Of a DNA stretch of 64,000 bases, positions 10,194 through 18,185 are shown one piece after another. Location of the stretch: NCBI RefSeq assembly GCF_005862305.2, contig NZ_CP054021.1, forward strand, positions 496,001 through 560,000. Reading direction: 5' to 3'. The position numbers were made by a program, and so were the translations under genes. The notes below the pieces were generated by a model. That model had not been told where the DNA came from and did no database searches. It saw nothing but the letters and a program-made list of their open reading frames with translations. The first letter of the stretch is position 1, and each line of letters starts with the position of its first letter. The stretch comes from Rhizobium indicum. GTDB lineage: Bacteria > Pseudomonadota > Alphaproteobacteria > Rhizobiales > Rhizobiaceae.

Positions 10194-10810
10194 CAGCGTC
10201 CAATATCCTCTTTGAGCGATGCCTGGATGAGGCGCAGATCGGTGTCGAGCGTGCCGAGTTCCTCATCGACCAGGCTGTCGGCGTAATGGACGAAGGCCTC
10301 TTCGAGCTTGACCAGCACGCCGCGCACCTCCTCCAGCTGCTTGGGGTCGGGAACGCGCTTGGCCTCGATGACGGCAAAACCTTCCGCCACCTCGGCGGCA
10401 CGCGGCAGATAGTAGGAGAGGAACCGCCGTACTGCATTGGCGCTCTCGGGCTTGGCCTCGACCTTGCGAAAGACATCGGCGGCAATTTCAGCGAGATGCC
10501 GGACTGCGGCCGCCATCTGACGATCGTTTATCGTGTCGGCGGCAGTCTCCAGCCTCTGCGCGAAGGGAACGGCGGCCTCCAGCAGGTCGCGGGCAAAGGC
10601 GACGCGCCCGCTGCCGATGCTCTTGATATCGAAGCCTTCGAATAGCCGGCGCGGTGCGAGCAGAATGACGAGGCCGGCAAAGACCAGAAGGGCAATGATG
10701 ATGGCGATCCAGAAGGGCATGCCGGCGGCAAAGCTCAAGAGCGGCACGGTGATTGCCGCCGCCAATCCCGCCACGATCCAGTTGCCGTCATTGCCGAGCC
10801 AGTTGCGCAT
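10193..10810 (-). CDS. XpaC-like membrane protein
   Basis: The 205-residue protein has two closely spaced N-terminal membrane segments (about residues 12-28 and 31-48), followed by a helical cytoplasmic domain rich in Leu, Ala, Glu and Arg. This layout matches the XpaC/5-bromo-4-chloroindolyl phosphate hydrolysis family, whose members commonly sit beside telA. The pairing is known from comparative work on tellurite-resistance-type systems. It lies 7 bases after the VWA gene and overlaps the next gene by one base. Confidence 0.72.
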   Translation of the reverse strand: MRNWLGNDGNWIVAGLAAAITVPLLSFAAGMPFWIAIIIALLVFAGLVILLAPRRLFEGFDIKSIGSGRVAFARDLLEAAVPFAQRLETAADTINDRQMAAAVRHLAEIAADVFRKVEAKPESANAVRRFLSYYLPRAAEVAEGFAVIEAKRVPDPKQLEEVRGVLVKLEEAFVHYADSLVDEELGTLDTDLRLIQASLKEDIGR

Positions 10811-10817
10811 GCCTGTC

Positions 10818-12404
10818 CTAATTGTAGCCTCGCGCAGTTCGGAAGGCGGTGGCGAGATCCGAACCGCCGTCGAACACGCGCGCCGAGGTCAGCTTGGCGA
10901 GGCTGTCGAGCTGGGTCTTGTCGGCATCGCCGAATGTGATGCCGAAGATCGGCACATGCGGCTCCATCGCGTTCCATTCGCTGGTGAAGGCCTGGCTTTG
11001 ATCATCGGACTTGCCGTCGGTCATGATGACGATGGCAGGCAGATAAGTCGAGAGCTTGTCGGTTCGGGCAATCTGCTGCAGAGCCCGTTCGGCGCAGGCA
11101 TACATGTTCGTGCCGCCATTGGCCTTCTGCCGGGAAATCTCGTTCAGCAGCCCTTCCTGCTCCAGCGGATTTCCACTCGCCATGAAAGTGTTGCGCACGC
11201 TGCCGTCGAAGGGAATGACGATGATCTGATCGGCGGGCGACCATTGCACCAGCACCTTGCTCGCCTCGTCGGGCGTCAACAGGAAACGCATCGCCTTCTG
11301 CAGCTGGTCCTCGCCCTCCCCTTGCATCGAACCGGAAAAATCGAGGCAGAGCGCGGTCAGGGACGGTTTGCGCAGCGCGGCCTGATAAAGGTTGAGCGCC
11401 TGGCGGATGACGCCCGCCTCCGGCATGCGGATTGCCGTCACCAGCCGGGCGGGATCGAAATTCCAGCTCGACTCCGGTTTTGCGGCTACGCCGGTCAGCG
11501 GAATGCGCCGGCCGGTATCGGCGATGCGCTGCTGCACGGGGGCCGAGCTGAGATAGGCGAGCAGATCGTTGAAAAAGGTCTGGACTTCAGGCCCGCGGCC
11601 ATGATCGACGAAACCGATCGGCGAATCCGCCATAGCCACACCATCGGCCGGATAGATCGCGTAAAGCGGTTCCTGCGACAGGGCGGCGAGCTTGTCGTTG
11701 GTTTCCTTCAGCACCGCCTCGTAATTCCACATCGCGTCATAGACCGTGCCCTTGCCGGCGGATTCGACATAGAGATCGGCAAGCCAGCCGGAAGAGCCGG
11801 AAGAGCGCACGACACCTGACAGCAGCGATCGGACGCTTTCCTGGACGTGTCTGTCGTCGAGATCGCCGGGTTCGATCACCGGTTTGTTGCCGAGCGCGCT
11901 CGACAGCATGGCAAGATAGGCGCTGGCGCCCGAATTGGATTGCGTCGCCGAGGTCATCAGGAACTTCAGTGATCCGCTCTCGACGGCAGCGAGAATGTCC
12001 TTCATGAAGACGTCCTTGCCGATCCAGCCGAGCTGCTGCGCCTTCGACCTGCGCACGCCCATGACCACCGGCGTCTGGGCGATCGAGGTCAGGCTCTTGA
12101 CGCGGCGCTTGGTGTCGAACATGTCGACCCAGACGCTGGAGGCCGGCCAGACCGCATCCTGCGCGACGCCCTGGTCACTCTGCAGCGCCAGGCCGATATC
12201 GAGCGTGCCTTCATATTTGAAGGTGCAGGTGGCGTTCTTCTGCTTGCAGAATTCTTCGACGATCGGCTGCAGAACGGTGTTCTCCGATCCCGATACGATC
12301 GAGAAGTCCGGCCCCTGGCCGAAGGGATTGCAACCGGCAAGGGGCAGAAGGGCAAGAAGTGCCAGGCCTGAAAGCAGTGCTCGCATCGTCATCTTGCCGA
12401 TCAC
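10818..12404 (-). CDS. Lipoprotein with solute-binding domain fused to a VWA domain
   Basis: The 528-residue product has a lipoprotein signal (LLPLAGC, Cys25), then an extracellular solute-binding-like domain (about 30-325) and a von Willebrand factor A domain (about 345-528). The VWA domain retains a complete MIDAS: DFSGSM, the Thr of NGGTNMY and the Asp of MTDGKSD. The binding domain shares WPASSVWVD and QSNSG with the last gene of the operon. Its ATG overlaps the telA stop by four bases (ATGA). A periplasmic, membrane-anchored sensor or adaptor working with TelA is an inference. Confidence 0.85.
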   Translation of the reverse strand: MIGKMTMRALLSGLALLALLPLAGCNPFGQGPDFSIVSGSENTVLQPIVEEFCKQKNATCTFKYEGTLDIGLALQSDQGVAQDAVWPASSVWVDMFDTKRRVKSLTSIAQTPVVMGVRRSKAQQLGWIGKDVFMKDILAAVESGSLKFLMTSATQSNSGASAYLAMLSSALGNKPVIEPGDLDDRHVQESVRSLLSGVVRSSGSSGWLADLYVESAGKGTVYDAMWNYEAVLKETNDKLAALSQEPLYAIYPADGVAMADSPIGFVDHGRGPEVQTFFNDLLAYLSSAPVQQRIADTGRRIPLTGVAAKPESSWNFDPARLVTAIRMPEAGVIRQALNLYQAALRKPSLTALCLDFSGSMQGEGEDQLQKAMRFLLTPDEASKVLVQWSPADQIIVIPFDGSVRNTFMASGNPLEQEGLLNEISRQKANGGTNMYACAERALQQIARTDKLSTYLPAIVIMTDGKSDDQSQAFTSEWNAMEPHVPIFGITFGDADKTQLDSLAKLTSARVFDGGSDLATAFRTARGYN

Positions 12405-13477
12405 GCCTGGGTCATCGCCTTCTTGAGTTCGATCGTCATCTGCTCCATCTGCTGTTCGGCGAGCGCCCGCTTGCGGCGCCCCTCCTCCTGAACCTGCAGC
12501 ACGCCTGATATCGTATCGATCAGATCCCTGTTGGCCTTGGCGAGCGTGTCGATATCGACGATGCCGCGCTGCGACTGCTGTTCGATTGATATCGCCTGGT
12601 CCTTCATCATCTCGGATGCCTGGCGGATCATGTCGTTGGTGGCGTCGGTCACCGCCTTCTGCAGGTCGAGCGCCGATTTCTGCCGCGTCAGGCCGAGCAG
12701 GATCACCATCTTCTGCTTCCAGGCCGGCACCGTCAGCGCCGAAGTCGCCTGCAGATTCTCGATCAGCGTCTCGTCGCCCGCCTGAACGATGCGGATCTGC
12801 GGCAATTGCTGGATGCCGAGCTGGCGGGCCTGCTGCAGGTAGAACACCCGCTTCTCAAGCCGGTCGAGCGCCTGCAGGCTGTCCTGATAGGTCTGCGCCT
12901 CCAGCATGCCGCCGCCGGGGCCGGTCGCTGCCGCCTCGGCTTGCGCCTTCAGCCTCGGCAGCTCGACGCTGCGAAAACGCTCGGCGAAAGTCTTGCCGGC
13001 CTGAACATAAGCCTCGAGCCGCATGATCGATTGCCTGGTTTCCTCATGCAGGTCGTCGAGCAACGCAATGTCGCGCCTCAGCGTATCCTTGTGACGGTCG
13101 AGCTCCAGACCGATCCGGTCGATCTGGCCGGCCACGTCTTCGAACTCCGCCTTGAAGCGTTCGAGCCGGGCCTTGGCCGAGAGAAACATGCGGCTGAGGA
13201 AACCCTTATCCTTCAGCGATGCCGGATCGAGGCTTTTCGATTTGAGGATGATATCGGTCAGCAGGCGGCCGACATCGCCGAGGTCCTTGTTGCGGACTTC
13301 GCGCAGGATCCTGTCGGCATAATCGCTGACCGCCTGCTGGACGCGGTCGCCATAGACCGAGATGCCGGCACGGTCGGTGATATTGATGCTATCGGAAATG
13401 CGGGCAATTTCCGCCGGATCAGCGACAACAACCGGCAGGGCGGCATTCTGAACAGTCGCGAGATCGGTGTCGGCCAT
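12401..13477 (-). CDS. telA: Toxic anion resistance protein TelA family
   Basis: This 358-residue, highly helical protein matches the TelA family, named for tellurite resistance but with a poorly defined molecular role. Recognisable stretches include ILKSKSLDPASLKDKGF, then the segment beginning DQIDRIG, and the C-terminal KANRDLIDTISGVLQVQEEG. An upstream TTG is in frame, but the ATG at 13477 (MADTDLATV) is preferred. It is the first gene of a tight four-gene unit with the SBP-VWA lipoprotein, the XpaC-like protein and a second SBP. Confidence 0.85.
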   Translation of the reverse strand: MADTDLATVQNAALPVVVADPAEIARISDSINITDRAGISVYGDRVQQAVSDYADRILREVRNKDLGDVGRLLTDIILKSKSLDPASLKDKGFLSRMFLSAKARLERFKAEFEDVAGQIDRIGLELDRHKDTLRRDIALLDDLHEETRQSIMRLEAYVQAGKTFAERFRSVELPRLKAQAEAAATGPGGGMLEAQTYQDSLQALDRLEKRVFYLQQARQLGIQQLPQIRIVQAGDETLIENLQATSALTVPAWKQKMVILLGLTRQKSALDLQKAVTDATNDMIRQASEMMKDQAISIEQQSQRGIVDIDTLAKANRDLIDTISGVLQVQEEGRRKRALAEQQMEQMTIELKKAMTQA

Positions 13478-13667
13478 GGTTCGGGCTTTCAAGCTTGCGA
13501 TGCGTAATGGCTACGCAGTCTAGCAGATAGACGTCATCGCAATGGCTTGGCCGCCAGGATCGCACCGACCCGAAAAGCAGGACGACAGACGGCGACTCAG
13601 TCATCGCTGATCGCCGAACCATAGTGAATTTTATGATACAGTTTTATGACAGGCGAAAGCCCTTCGC

Positions 13668-14504
13668 CTACTTGCAAACCTCGGCCTTGCGGTCGAGCAG
13701 CTCCAGCTTGGCGAGCTTGCCGGTCAGGACGAAATCGCCGTAATCCATCGTCAGGTCGCGGGTAATGCCGTTCTCATAGAGCTTGAAGGACATGCGGTAG
13801 ACCGGCAAAGCATCCGATTTCGCACTTTCGTTGAAATAGGCGATCGTCACCGGCCAGAAGGCAGTCTTGGAGAAGGCGCCGGCATTGCCGGCATCGGCCT
13901 CCTCGGCGATCGGCGTCTCCTGCTTGCCGACGATCGTCGTCGTCGCCAGCGACTTGTCGCCGTCGTCCGATCCGTCGAAGACACGCGCCTCGAAGAAGCG
14001 CTTGCCGTCCTTGGCGTGCTGGATCACATCGAGCATATGTTCCGTGGGAAAACGGCTTTCTAAAAGCTGCAGCTCGCGGCTCGCCGGCTGCTTGAGATCG
14101 ACCTTGACGCCATCAGGCTGGTCCTGCGCCGCACCGTTGACCTCTTTATCGAGCTGCTCGTCGGTGAAGGATTTGGTGTCGAAGGTGAACTTGCCGTCCT
14201 TCAGGTTCTCGAAGGTCTTGGTCTGCTGGTCGCTGACGCGCACGCTGTCGCCGGTGTCGATCTGCGTCACGAAGCGGAAGTTGGTGGTGAAGCCCTGGCA
14301 ATAGCTGCCGTCGAACTCATAGACCATGCGGCCGTACATGCCGGCGATGCCGGAGCGGTCCGAAGCGTCCTTCAGTTCCAGATCGTAGACCGCGCGATGG
14401 GCGACGAGGCCGGTCGCGATCGCAGCGCTCACCGCGGGCGCAGCCGCCCATGCATTGGCGGAAACGCTGGCGAGAAGCAGAGCGACAAGACTCGATCGGA
14501 ACAT
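13668..14504 (-). CDS. eipB: EipB-like cell envelope integrity protein (DUF1849)
   Basis: The 278-residue periplasmic protein has a Sec signal peptide (about 1-21, ending AWAA) and a beta-spiral DUF1849 domain. Two cysteines, C69 (SYCQ) and C277 (EVCK), lie almost exactly where Brucella EipB forms its structural disulfide. EipB is needed for envelope integrity in Brucella and is restricted to alphaproteobacteria. It is divergent from ridA and lies 190 bases upstream of telA on the same strand. Confidence 0.88.
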   Translation of the reverse strand: MFRSSLVALLLASVSANAWAAAPAVSAAIATGLVAHRAVYDLELKDASDRSGIAGMYGRMVYEFDGSYCQGFTTNFRFVTQIDTGDSVRVSDQQTKTFENLKDGKFTFDTKSFTDEQLDKEVNGAAQDQPDGVKVDLKQPASRELQLLESRFPTEHMLDVIQHAKDGKRFFEARVFDGSDDGDKSLATTTIVGKQETPIAEEADAGNAGAFSKTAFWPVTIAYFNESAKSDALPVYRMSFKLYENGITRDLTMDYGDFVLTGKLAKLELLDRKAEVCK

Positions 14505-14640
14505 TCATTAACTCCTGTTGGACTCGGTCGCGATGTTATAAGAACGCTTTCGGCCAAATCGAGGCTCGAAACTGTCATATTAAAGATTCTAGTCTTGATG
14601 CATAATTTTTGAAGAATTGACAACAAAAGCGGAGACGAAA

Positions 14641-15111
14641 ATGTCCGATGAAATTGCAGCGCGCCTGATTGAGATGGGGATAACCCTGCCCGAAGCCGCA
14701 GCACCTGCTGCAAATTACGTTCCCTATGTCATCAGCGGCAATCTTCTCTACATCTCCGGCCAGCTGCCGCTCGAAGGCGGCAAGGTCGCCGTCTCGGGCC
14801 ATCTCGGTAAGACCATCGACGTTGCAACGGGCCAGCGCGGCGCCGAACTCTGCGCCATCAACATCCTTGCCCAGGCGAAGGCGGCACTTGGCGGCGATCT
14901 CGGCCGCATCCGGCGCGTCATCAAGCTGAACGGCTTCGTCGCCTCGGCGCCCGACTTCGTCGAGCAGCATCTCGTCATCAACGGCGCTTCGAACCTGATT
15001 GCCGGCGTGCTTGGCGAAGCCGGCAAACATGCGCGTGCCGCCGTCGGCATGGCGGCCCTGCCGCTGAATGCCGCCGTCGAGATAGACGCTATCATGGAAA
15101 TCGCAGAATGA
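14641..15111 (+). CDS. RidA family protein
   Basis: It belongs to the YjgF/RidA family, small trimeric proteins. Some of these hydrolyse reactive enamine/imine intermediates. The 156-residue form with MSDEIAARLIEMG and LPEAAAPAANYVPYV belongs to the longer RidA subgroup rather than the canonical one. The ATG at 14641 follows GCGGAG at good spacing, so the in-frame extension to 14617 is rejected. Its stop overlaps the start of the GDPD gene (ATGA), indicating translational coupling. Confidence 0.88.
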   Translation: MSDEIAARLIEMGITLPEAAAPAANYVPYVISGNLLYISGQLPLEGGKVAVSGHLGKTIDVATGQRGAELCAINILAQAKAALGGDLGRIRRVIKLNGFVASAPDFVEQHLVINGASNLIAGVLGEAGKHARAAVGMAALPLNAAVEIDAIMEIAE

Positions 15112-15827
15112 CCAATGTTGCCTGGATCAGGGACCTGCCGGTCGCCCATCGTGGCTATCACGACCTCAACACGCATGTCTGGGAAAACACGCTTTCGGCA
15201 TTCTCGCGCGCCGTCGAAGCGGGCTTTGCGATCGAATGCGACCTGCACTACGCCTCCGACGGCGTGCCGGTCATTTTTCACGACGAGGATCTGCAGCGCC
15301 TATGCAACCTCCACGGCGACATCCGCGAGCGCACCTCTCGGGAACTCGGACTGATCGCCGTCGGCGGCACGAGCGACAAGGTGCCGACGTTGCGCCAACT
15401 CCTCGACCTCGTCGAGGGCAAGGTGCCGCTGGTGCTGGAGCTCAAGGGGCGCGAGGCCGATGACGAAGGTTTCGCCGAAGCTGTGCTCGAGGTCCTCGAA
15501 GGTTATCAGGGCAAGGCGGCGCTGATGAGCTTCGACCACTGGCTGCTGCGCGACCTGAAGGCGCTTGGCTCACCCTACCCGCTGGGGCTAACCGCTAACG
15601 GCAACACGCCGGAGGAATTCAAGGCGCATGCGAAGGCGATGGAGATCGGTCTCGATTTCATCTCCTATCATTATGGCGACCTGCCGAACGCATTTATCAC
15701 CGGCGAACGCGAAAAGGGCATTCCCGTTATTACCTGGACGGTGCGTGACGAAGAGGCGCGCCGGCTTACATTCGCAAACGCAGACCAGATGACCTTCGAA
15801 GGCTTCGATCCGCGTGTGGCTGCTTGA
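15108..15827 (+). CDS. Glycerophosphodiester phosphodiesterase
   Basis: It hydrolyses glycerophosphodiesters to glycerol-3-phosphate and an alcohol. The 239-residue TIM barrel shows the GDPD motifs: HRGYHD near the N-terminus, ENTLSAF, the metal-binding IECDLHYASDGVPVIFHDE and, in the C-terminal half, ITWTVRDEE. No signal peptide is visible, so it acts in the cytoplasm. It is coupled to ridA through a 4-base overlap. Confidence 0.93.
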   Translation: MTNVAWIRDLPVAHRGYHDLNTHVWENTLSAFSRAVEAGFAIECDLHYASDGVPVIFHDEDLQRLCNLHGDIRERTSRELGLIAVGGTSDKVPTLRQLLDLVEGKVPLVLELKGREADDEGFAEAVLEVLEGYQGKAALMSFDHWLLRDLKALGSPYPLGLTANGNTPEEFKAHAKAMEIGLDFISYHYGDLPNAFITGEREKGIPVITWTVRDEEARRLTFANADQMTFEGFDPRVAA

Positions 15828-15861
15828 CGCTCGCTTTTTGGCCAAGATCATGCGCAGACTA

Positions 15862-15953
15862 CTGCATAATTCCTTAAATCGGATCGATTTCAGGGTAAAA
15901 TTATGCAGGAACTCAAAGTGTTACAGCGTCCTTTGCGCGTCTGAAAGACGCGC
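15862..15953. repeat. Palindromic intergenic repeat, family B, copy 1
   Basis: The first palindrome pairs CTGCATAATT (15862-15871) with AATTATGCAG (15899-15908) and has an inner AAATCG/CGATTT stem. It is followed by CTCAAAGTG and a perfect 8-bp hairpin, GCGCGTCT-GAA-AGACGCGC (15935-15953). A close copy lies at 17229 and a half copy at 33636, so this is a dispersed repeat family. Confidence 0.7.
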
Positions 15954-16006
15954 GGCGCGGTAAGGCAGAGCCGAGACGATCCTCCCACAGGCTTCGCATT
16001 TGTCCC

Positions 16007-17197
16007 ATGACTGATGAATTATCCATTCGCGTAGAACGCTCCTTCACCGCGATTTCCCCGGAGAGCTGGTCCAAGCTTTCCGGGGCATCGAAGACCTGCG
16101 CTACGATTGCCTACAACCCTTTCGTTTCACACGCTTTTCTATCGTCGCTGGAGGAATCCGGCTCGGCCGACGCCGAGACCGGATGGCTCGGCCACCATCT
16201 GCTGCTCGAGTCCGATCGTGGCGAGTTGATCGGCGCCCTGCCCGGCTATCTCAAGAACCACAGCCAGGGCGAATATGTCTTCGATCATGGCTGGGCCGAC
16301 GGCTTCGAGCGGGCCGGCGGGCGTTATTATCCGAAACTTCAGTGCTCGATCCCGTTCACCCCGGCGACAGGCCCGCGTCTTCTTGTCGCCGAGGGGCTGC
16401 AGCGGCTGCCGATCCAGAGCGCGATCGCCGAAAGCCTGAAGGAGGTCGTGCGGCGGCTCGGCATCTCCTCGGCCCACATCACCTTCGTGCCGGACGAAGA
16501 GATCGGCGTCTTCGAGATGGACGGCTATCTGCACCGCACCGACCAGCAGTTCCATTTCATCAATGACGGCTATGCCAATCACGAGGAATTTCTCGAAACG
16601 CTTGCCTCGCGCAAACGCAAGGCATTGCGCAAGGAGCGCCGCGCCGCCCTCGAAAACGGTATCAGCATCGACTGGCTGACCGGCCGCGACCTGACCGAAC
16701 GCATCTGGGACCAGTTCTTCAAGTTTTACATGGATACTGGCGGGCGCAAGTGGGGCCGGCCCTACCTCACCCGCAAGTTCTACTCGTTGATCGGCGAACG
16801 TATGGCCGACGATATCCTGCTCGTCATGGCCAAGCGCGAGGGGCGCTATATCGCCGGCGCGATCAACTTCATCGGCGGTGATACGCTCTACGGCCGTCAC
16901 TGGGGCTGCATCGAGGATCATCCCTTCCTGCATTTCGAGGTCTGCTATCACCAGGCGATCGACTTCGCCCTTTCGAAAGGGCTGAAACGGGTCGAGGCCG
17001 GAGCGCAGGGCGAACACAAGCTCGCCCGCGGTTACCTGCCGGTGACAACGCATTCCGCCCATTATGTCGCGCATGCCGGCCTTCGCCGGGCGATCGGCGA
17101 CTATCTCGCGCGAGAGCGCGCCGATGTCGAACAGATGAGCGAGTTGCTGACCGAACACAGTCCTTTCCGCAAGGGCGAGCGCCTGCAGGAGGATTGA
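16007..17197 (+). CDS. GNAT-type acyltransferase (COG3146/DUF482 family)
   Basis: The 396-residue soluble protein resembles the FemAB/GNAT-like family annotated as peptidogalycan or N-acetyltransferase. Supporting segments are RKRKALRKERRAALE, FYMDTGGRKWGRPYL and GRHWGCIEDHPFLHFEVCYH, followed by EAGAQGEHKLARGY. No signal or membrane segment is visible. The substrate is unknown. It is bracketed by two copies of the same palindromic repeat family (15862 and 17229) in the same orientation. Confidence 0.82.
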   Translation: MTDELSIRVERSFTAISPESWSKLSGASKTCATIAYNPFVSHAFLSSLEESGSADAETGWLGHHLLLESDRGELIGALPGYLKNHSQGEYVFDHGWADGFERAGGRYYPKLQCSIPFTPATGPRLLVAEGLQRLPIQSAIAESLKEVVRRLGISSAHITFVPDEEIGVFEMDGYLHRTDQQFHFINDGYANHEEFLETLASRKRKALRKERRAALENGISIDWLTGRDLTERIWDQFFKFYMDTGGRKWGRPYLTRKFYSLIGERMADDILLVMAKREGRYIAGAINFIGGDTLYGRHWGCIEDHPFLHFEVCYHQAIDFALSKGLKRVEAGAQGEHKLARGYLPVTTHSAHYVAHAGLRRAIGDYLARERADVEQMSELLTEHSPFRKGERLQED

Positions 17198-17228
17198 CGC
17201 CGCCGCACCGGCCGCGTTACCCGATCAA

Positions 17229-17284
17229 CGCATAACTCTCTAAATCGGAATCGATTTAGGAATAAAATTATGCAGTAATTCAAA
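17229..17284. repeat. Palindromic intergenic repeat, family B, copy 2
   Basis: CGCATAA, CTAAATCG-GAAT-CGATTTAG and TTATGCAG reproduce the palindrome seen at 15862, followed by the same ATTCAAAGTGCTAC. The second hairpin of copy 1 is not intact here. Confidence 0.62.
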
Positions 17285-17332
17285 GTGCTACGGCAAAGAC
17301 GCACGCCCTGCGAAAAACGAGGAGATTTAGCG

Positions 17333-17764
17333 ATGACTAGGCAGGCCGATTACGACGACGACAACATCTTCGCCAAGATCCTCCGCGGCGAAATCCCCTC
17401 GCACCGGGTTTACGAGGACGAGCATACCATCGCCTTCATGGATGTGATGCCGCAAGCGCCGGGCCATGTGCTCGTCCTTCCCAAGGCGCCGTCCCGCAAT
17501 CTCCTCGATGCCGATCCAGCCACCCTCACCCACGCAATTACTGTCGTCCAGAAGATCGCCAATGCGGTGAAGGACGTCTTCGACGCCGATGGCGTATTCA
17601 TCGCCCAGTTCAACGAGCCGGCCGCCGGGCAAACGGTGTTCCATCTGCATTTCCACGTCATCCCGCGGCATGAGGGCGCGGCGCTGAAGCCGCATTCCGG
17701 CAAGATGGAGGACGGCGCCGTGCTCGCCGCCAATGCCGAAAAGATCAGGGCCGCACTGGCGTAG
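17333..17764 (+). CDS. HIT family nucleotide-binding hydrolase
   Basis: This is a histidine-triad protein of 143 residues, likely a purine nucleoside phosphoramidase. The catalytic triad appears as HLHFHVIPR. The N-terminal half has NIFAKILRGEIPSHRVYEDE and FMDVMPQAPGHVLVLPK, both typical of the HinT branch. The ATG at 17333 follows GAGGAG with 8-base spacing, so the longer frame from 17285 is rejected. Confidence 0.94.
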   Translation: MTRQADYDDDNIFAKILRGEIPSHRVYEDEHTIAFMDVMPQAPGHVLVLPKAPSRNLLDADPATLTHAITVVQKIANAVKDVFDADGVFIAQFNEPAAGQTVFHLHFHVIPRHEGAALKPHSGKMEDGAVLAANAEKIRAALA

Positions 17765-17822
17765 GGTCAACACCCGTCGATTTCAGAGAATTCAATCCGG
17801 ACAATCCATTTGGAACAAGATC

Positions 17823-18113
17823 ATGATCCGCCATACTGTCGCATTCCGCCTGAAACACGAAGCCGGCTCGGCTGAAGAAACGTCGTTCCTCACCGACGCG
17901 CTGGTGCTTGCCAAGATCCCGAGCGTGCGGAATTTCGAGCAGCTTCGGCAGACGAGTCCAAAGAATGCTTTTGCCTTCGGCTTTTCGATGGAATTCGACG
18001 ATCAGGCTGGCTACGACACGTACAACCTCCATCCCCTGCATGTCGCCTTCGTGCGCGACCGCTGGGTGCCCGAGGTCGCCGACTTTCTCGAGATCGACTA
18101 CACCAGGCTCTGA
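17823..18113 (+). CDS. Dabb (stress-responsive A/B barrel) family protein
   Basis: This is a 96-residue dimeric alpha-beta barrel protein. It begins MIRHTVAFRLKH and ends VPEVADFLEIDYTRL, both typical of the family. The biochemical role is not defined for most members. It lies 58 bases after the HIT gene and converges on clpA. A bidirectional hairpin lies between the two stops. Confidence 0.86.
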   Translation: MIRHTVAFRLKHEAGSAEETSFLTDALVLAKIPSVRNFEQLRQTSPKNAFAFGFSMEFDDQAGYDTYNLHPLHVAFVRDRWVPEVADFLEIDYTRL

Positions 18114-18140
18114 AAAGGGCGCATGCAGATCCGAAAACGA

Positions 18141-18166
18141 AAAAGGCCGCAGTGACGCGGCCTTTT
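18141..18166. terminator. Bidirectional terminator between dabb and clpA
   Basis: AAAAGGCCGC pairs with GCGGCCTTTT over a 6-base loop. A-run and T-run flank both sides, so it can terminate both convergent transcripts. Confidence 0.8.
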
Positions 18167-18185
18167 CCAATTCGGTGACGGTATC

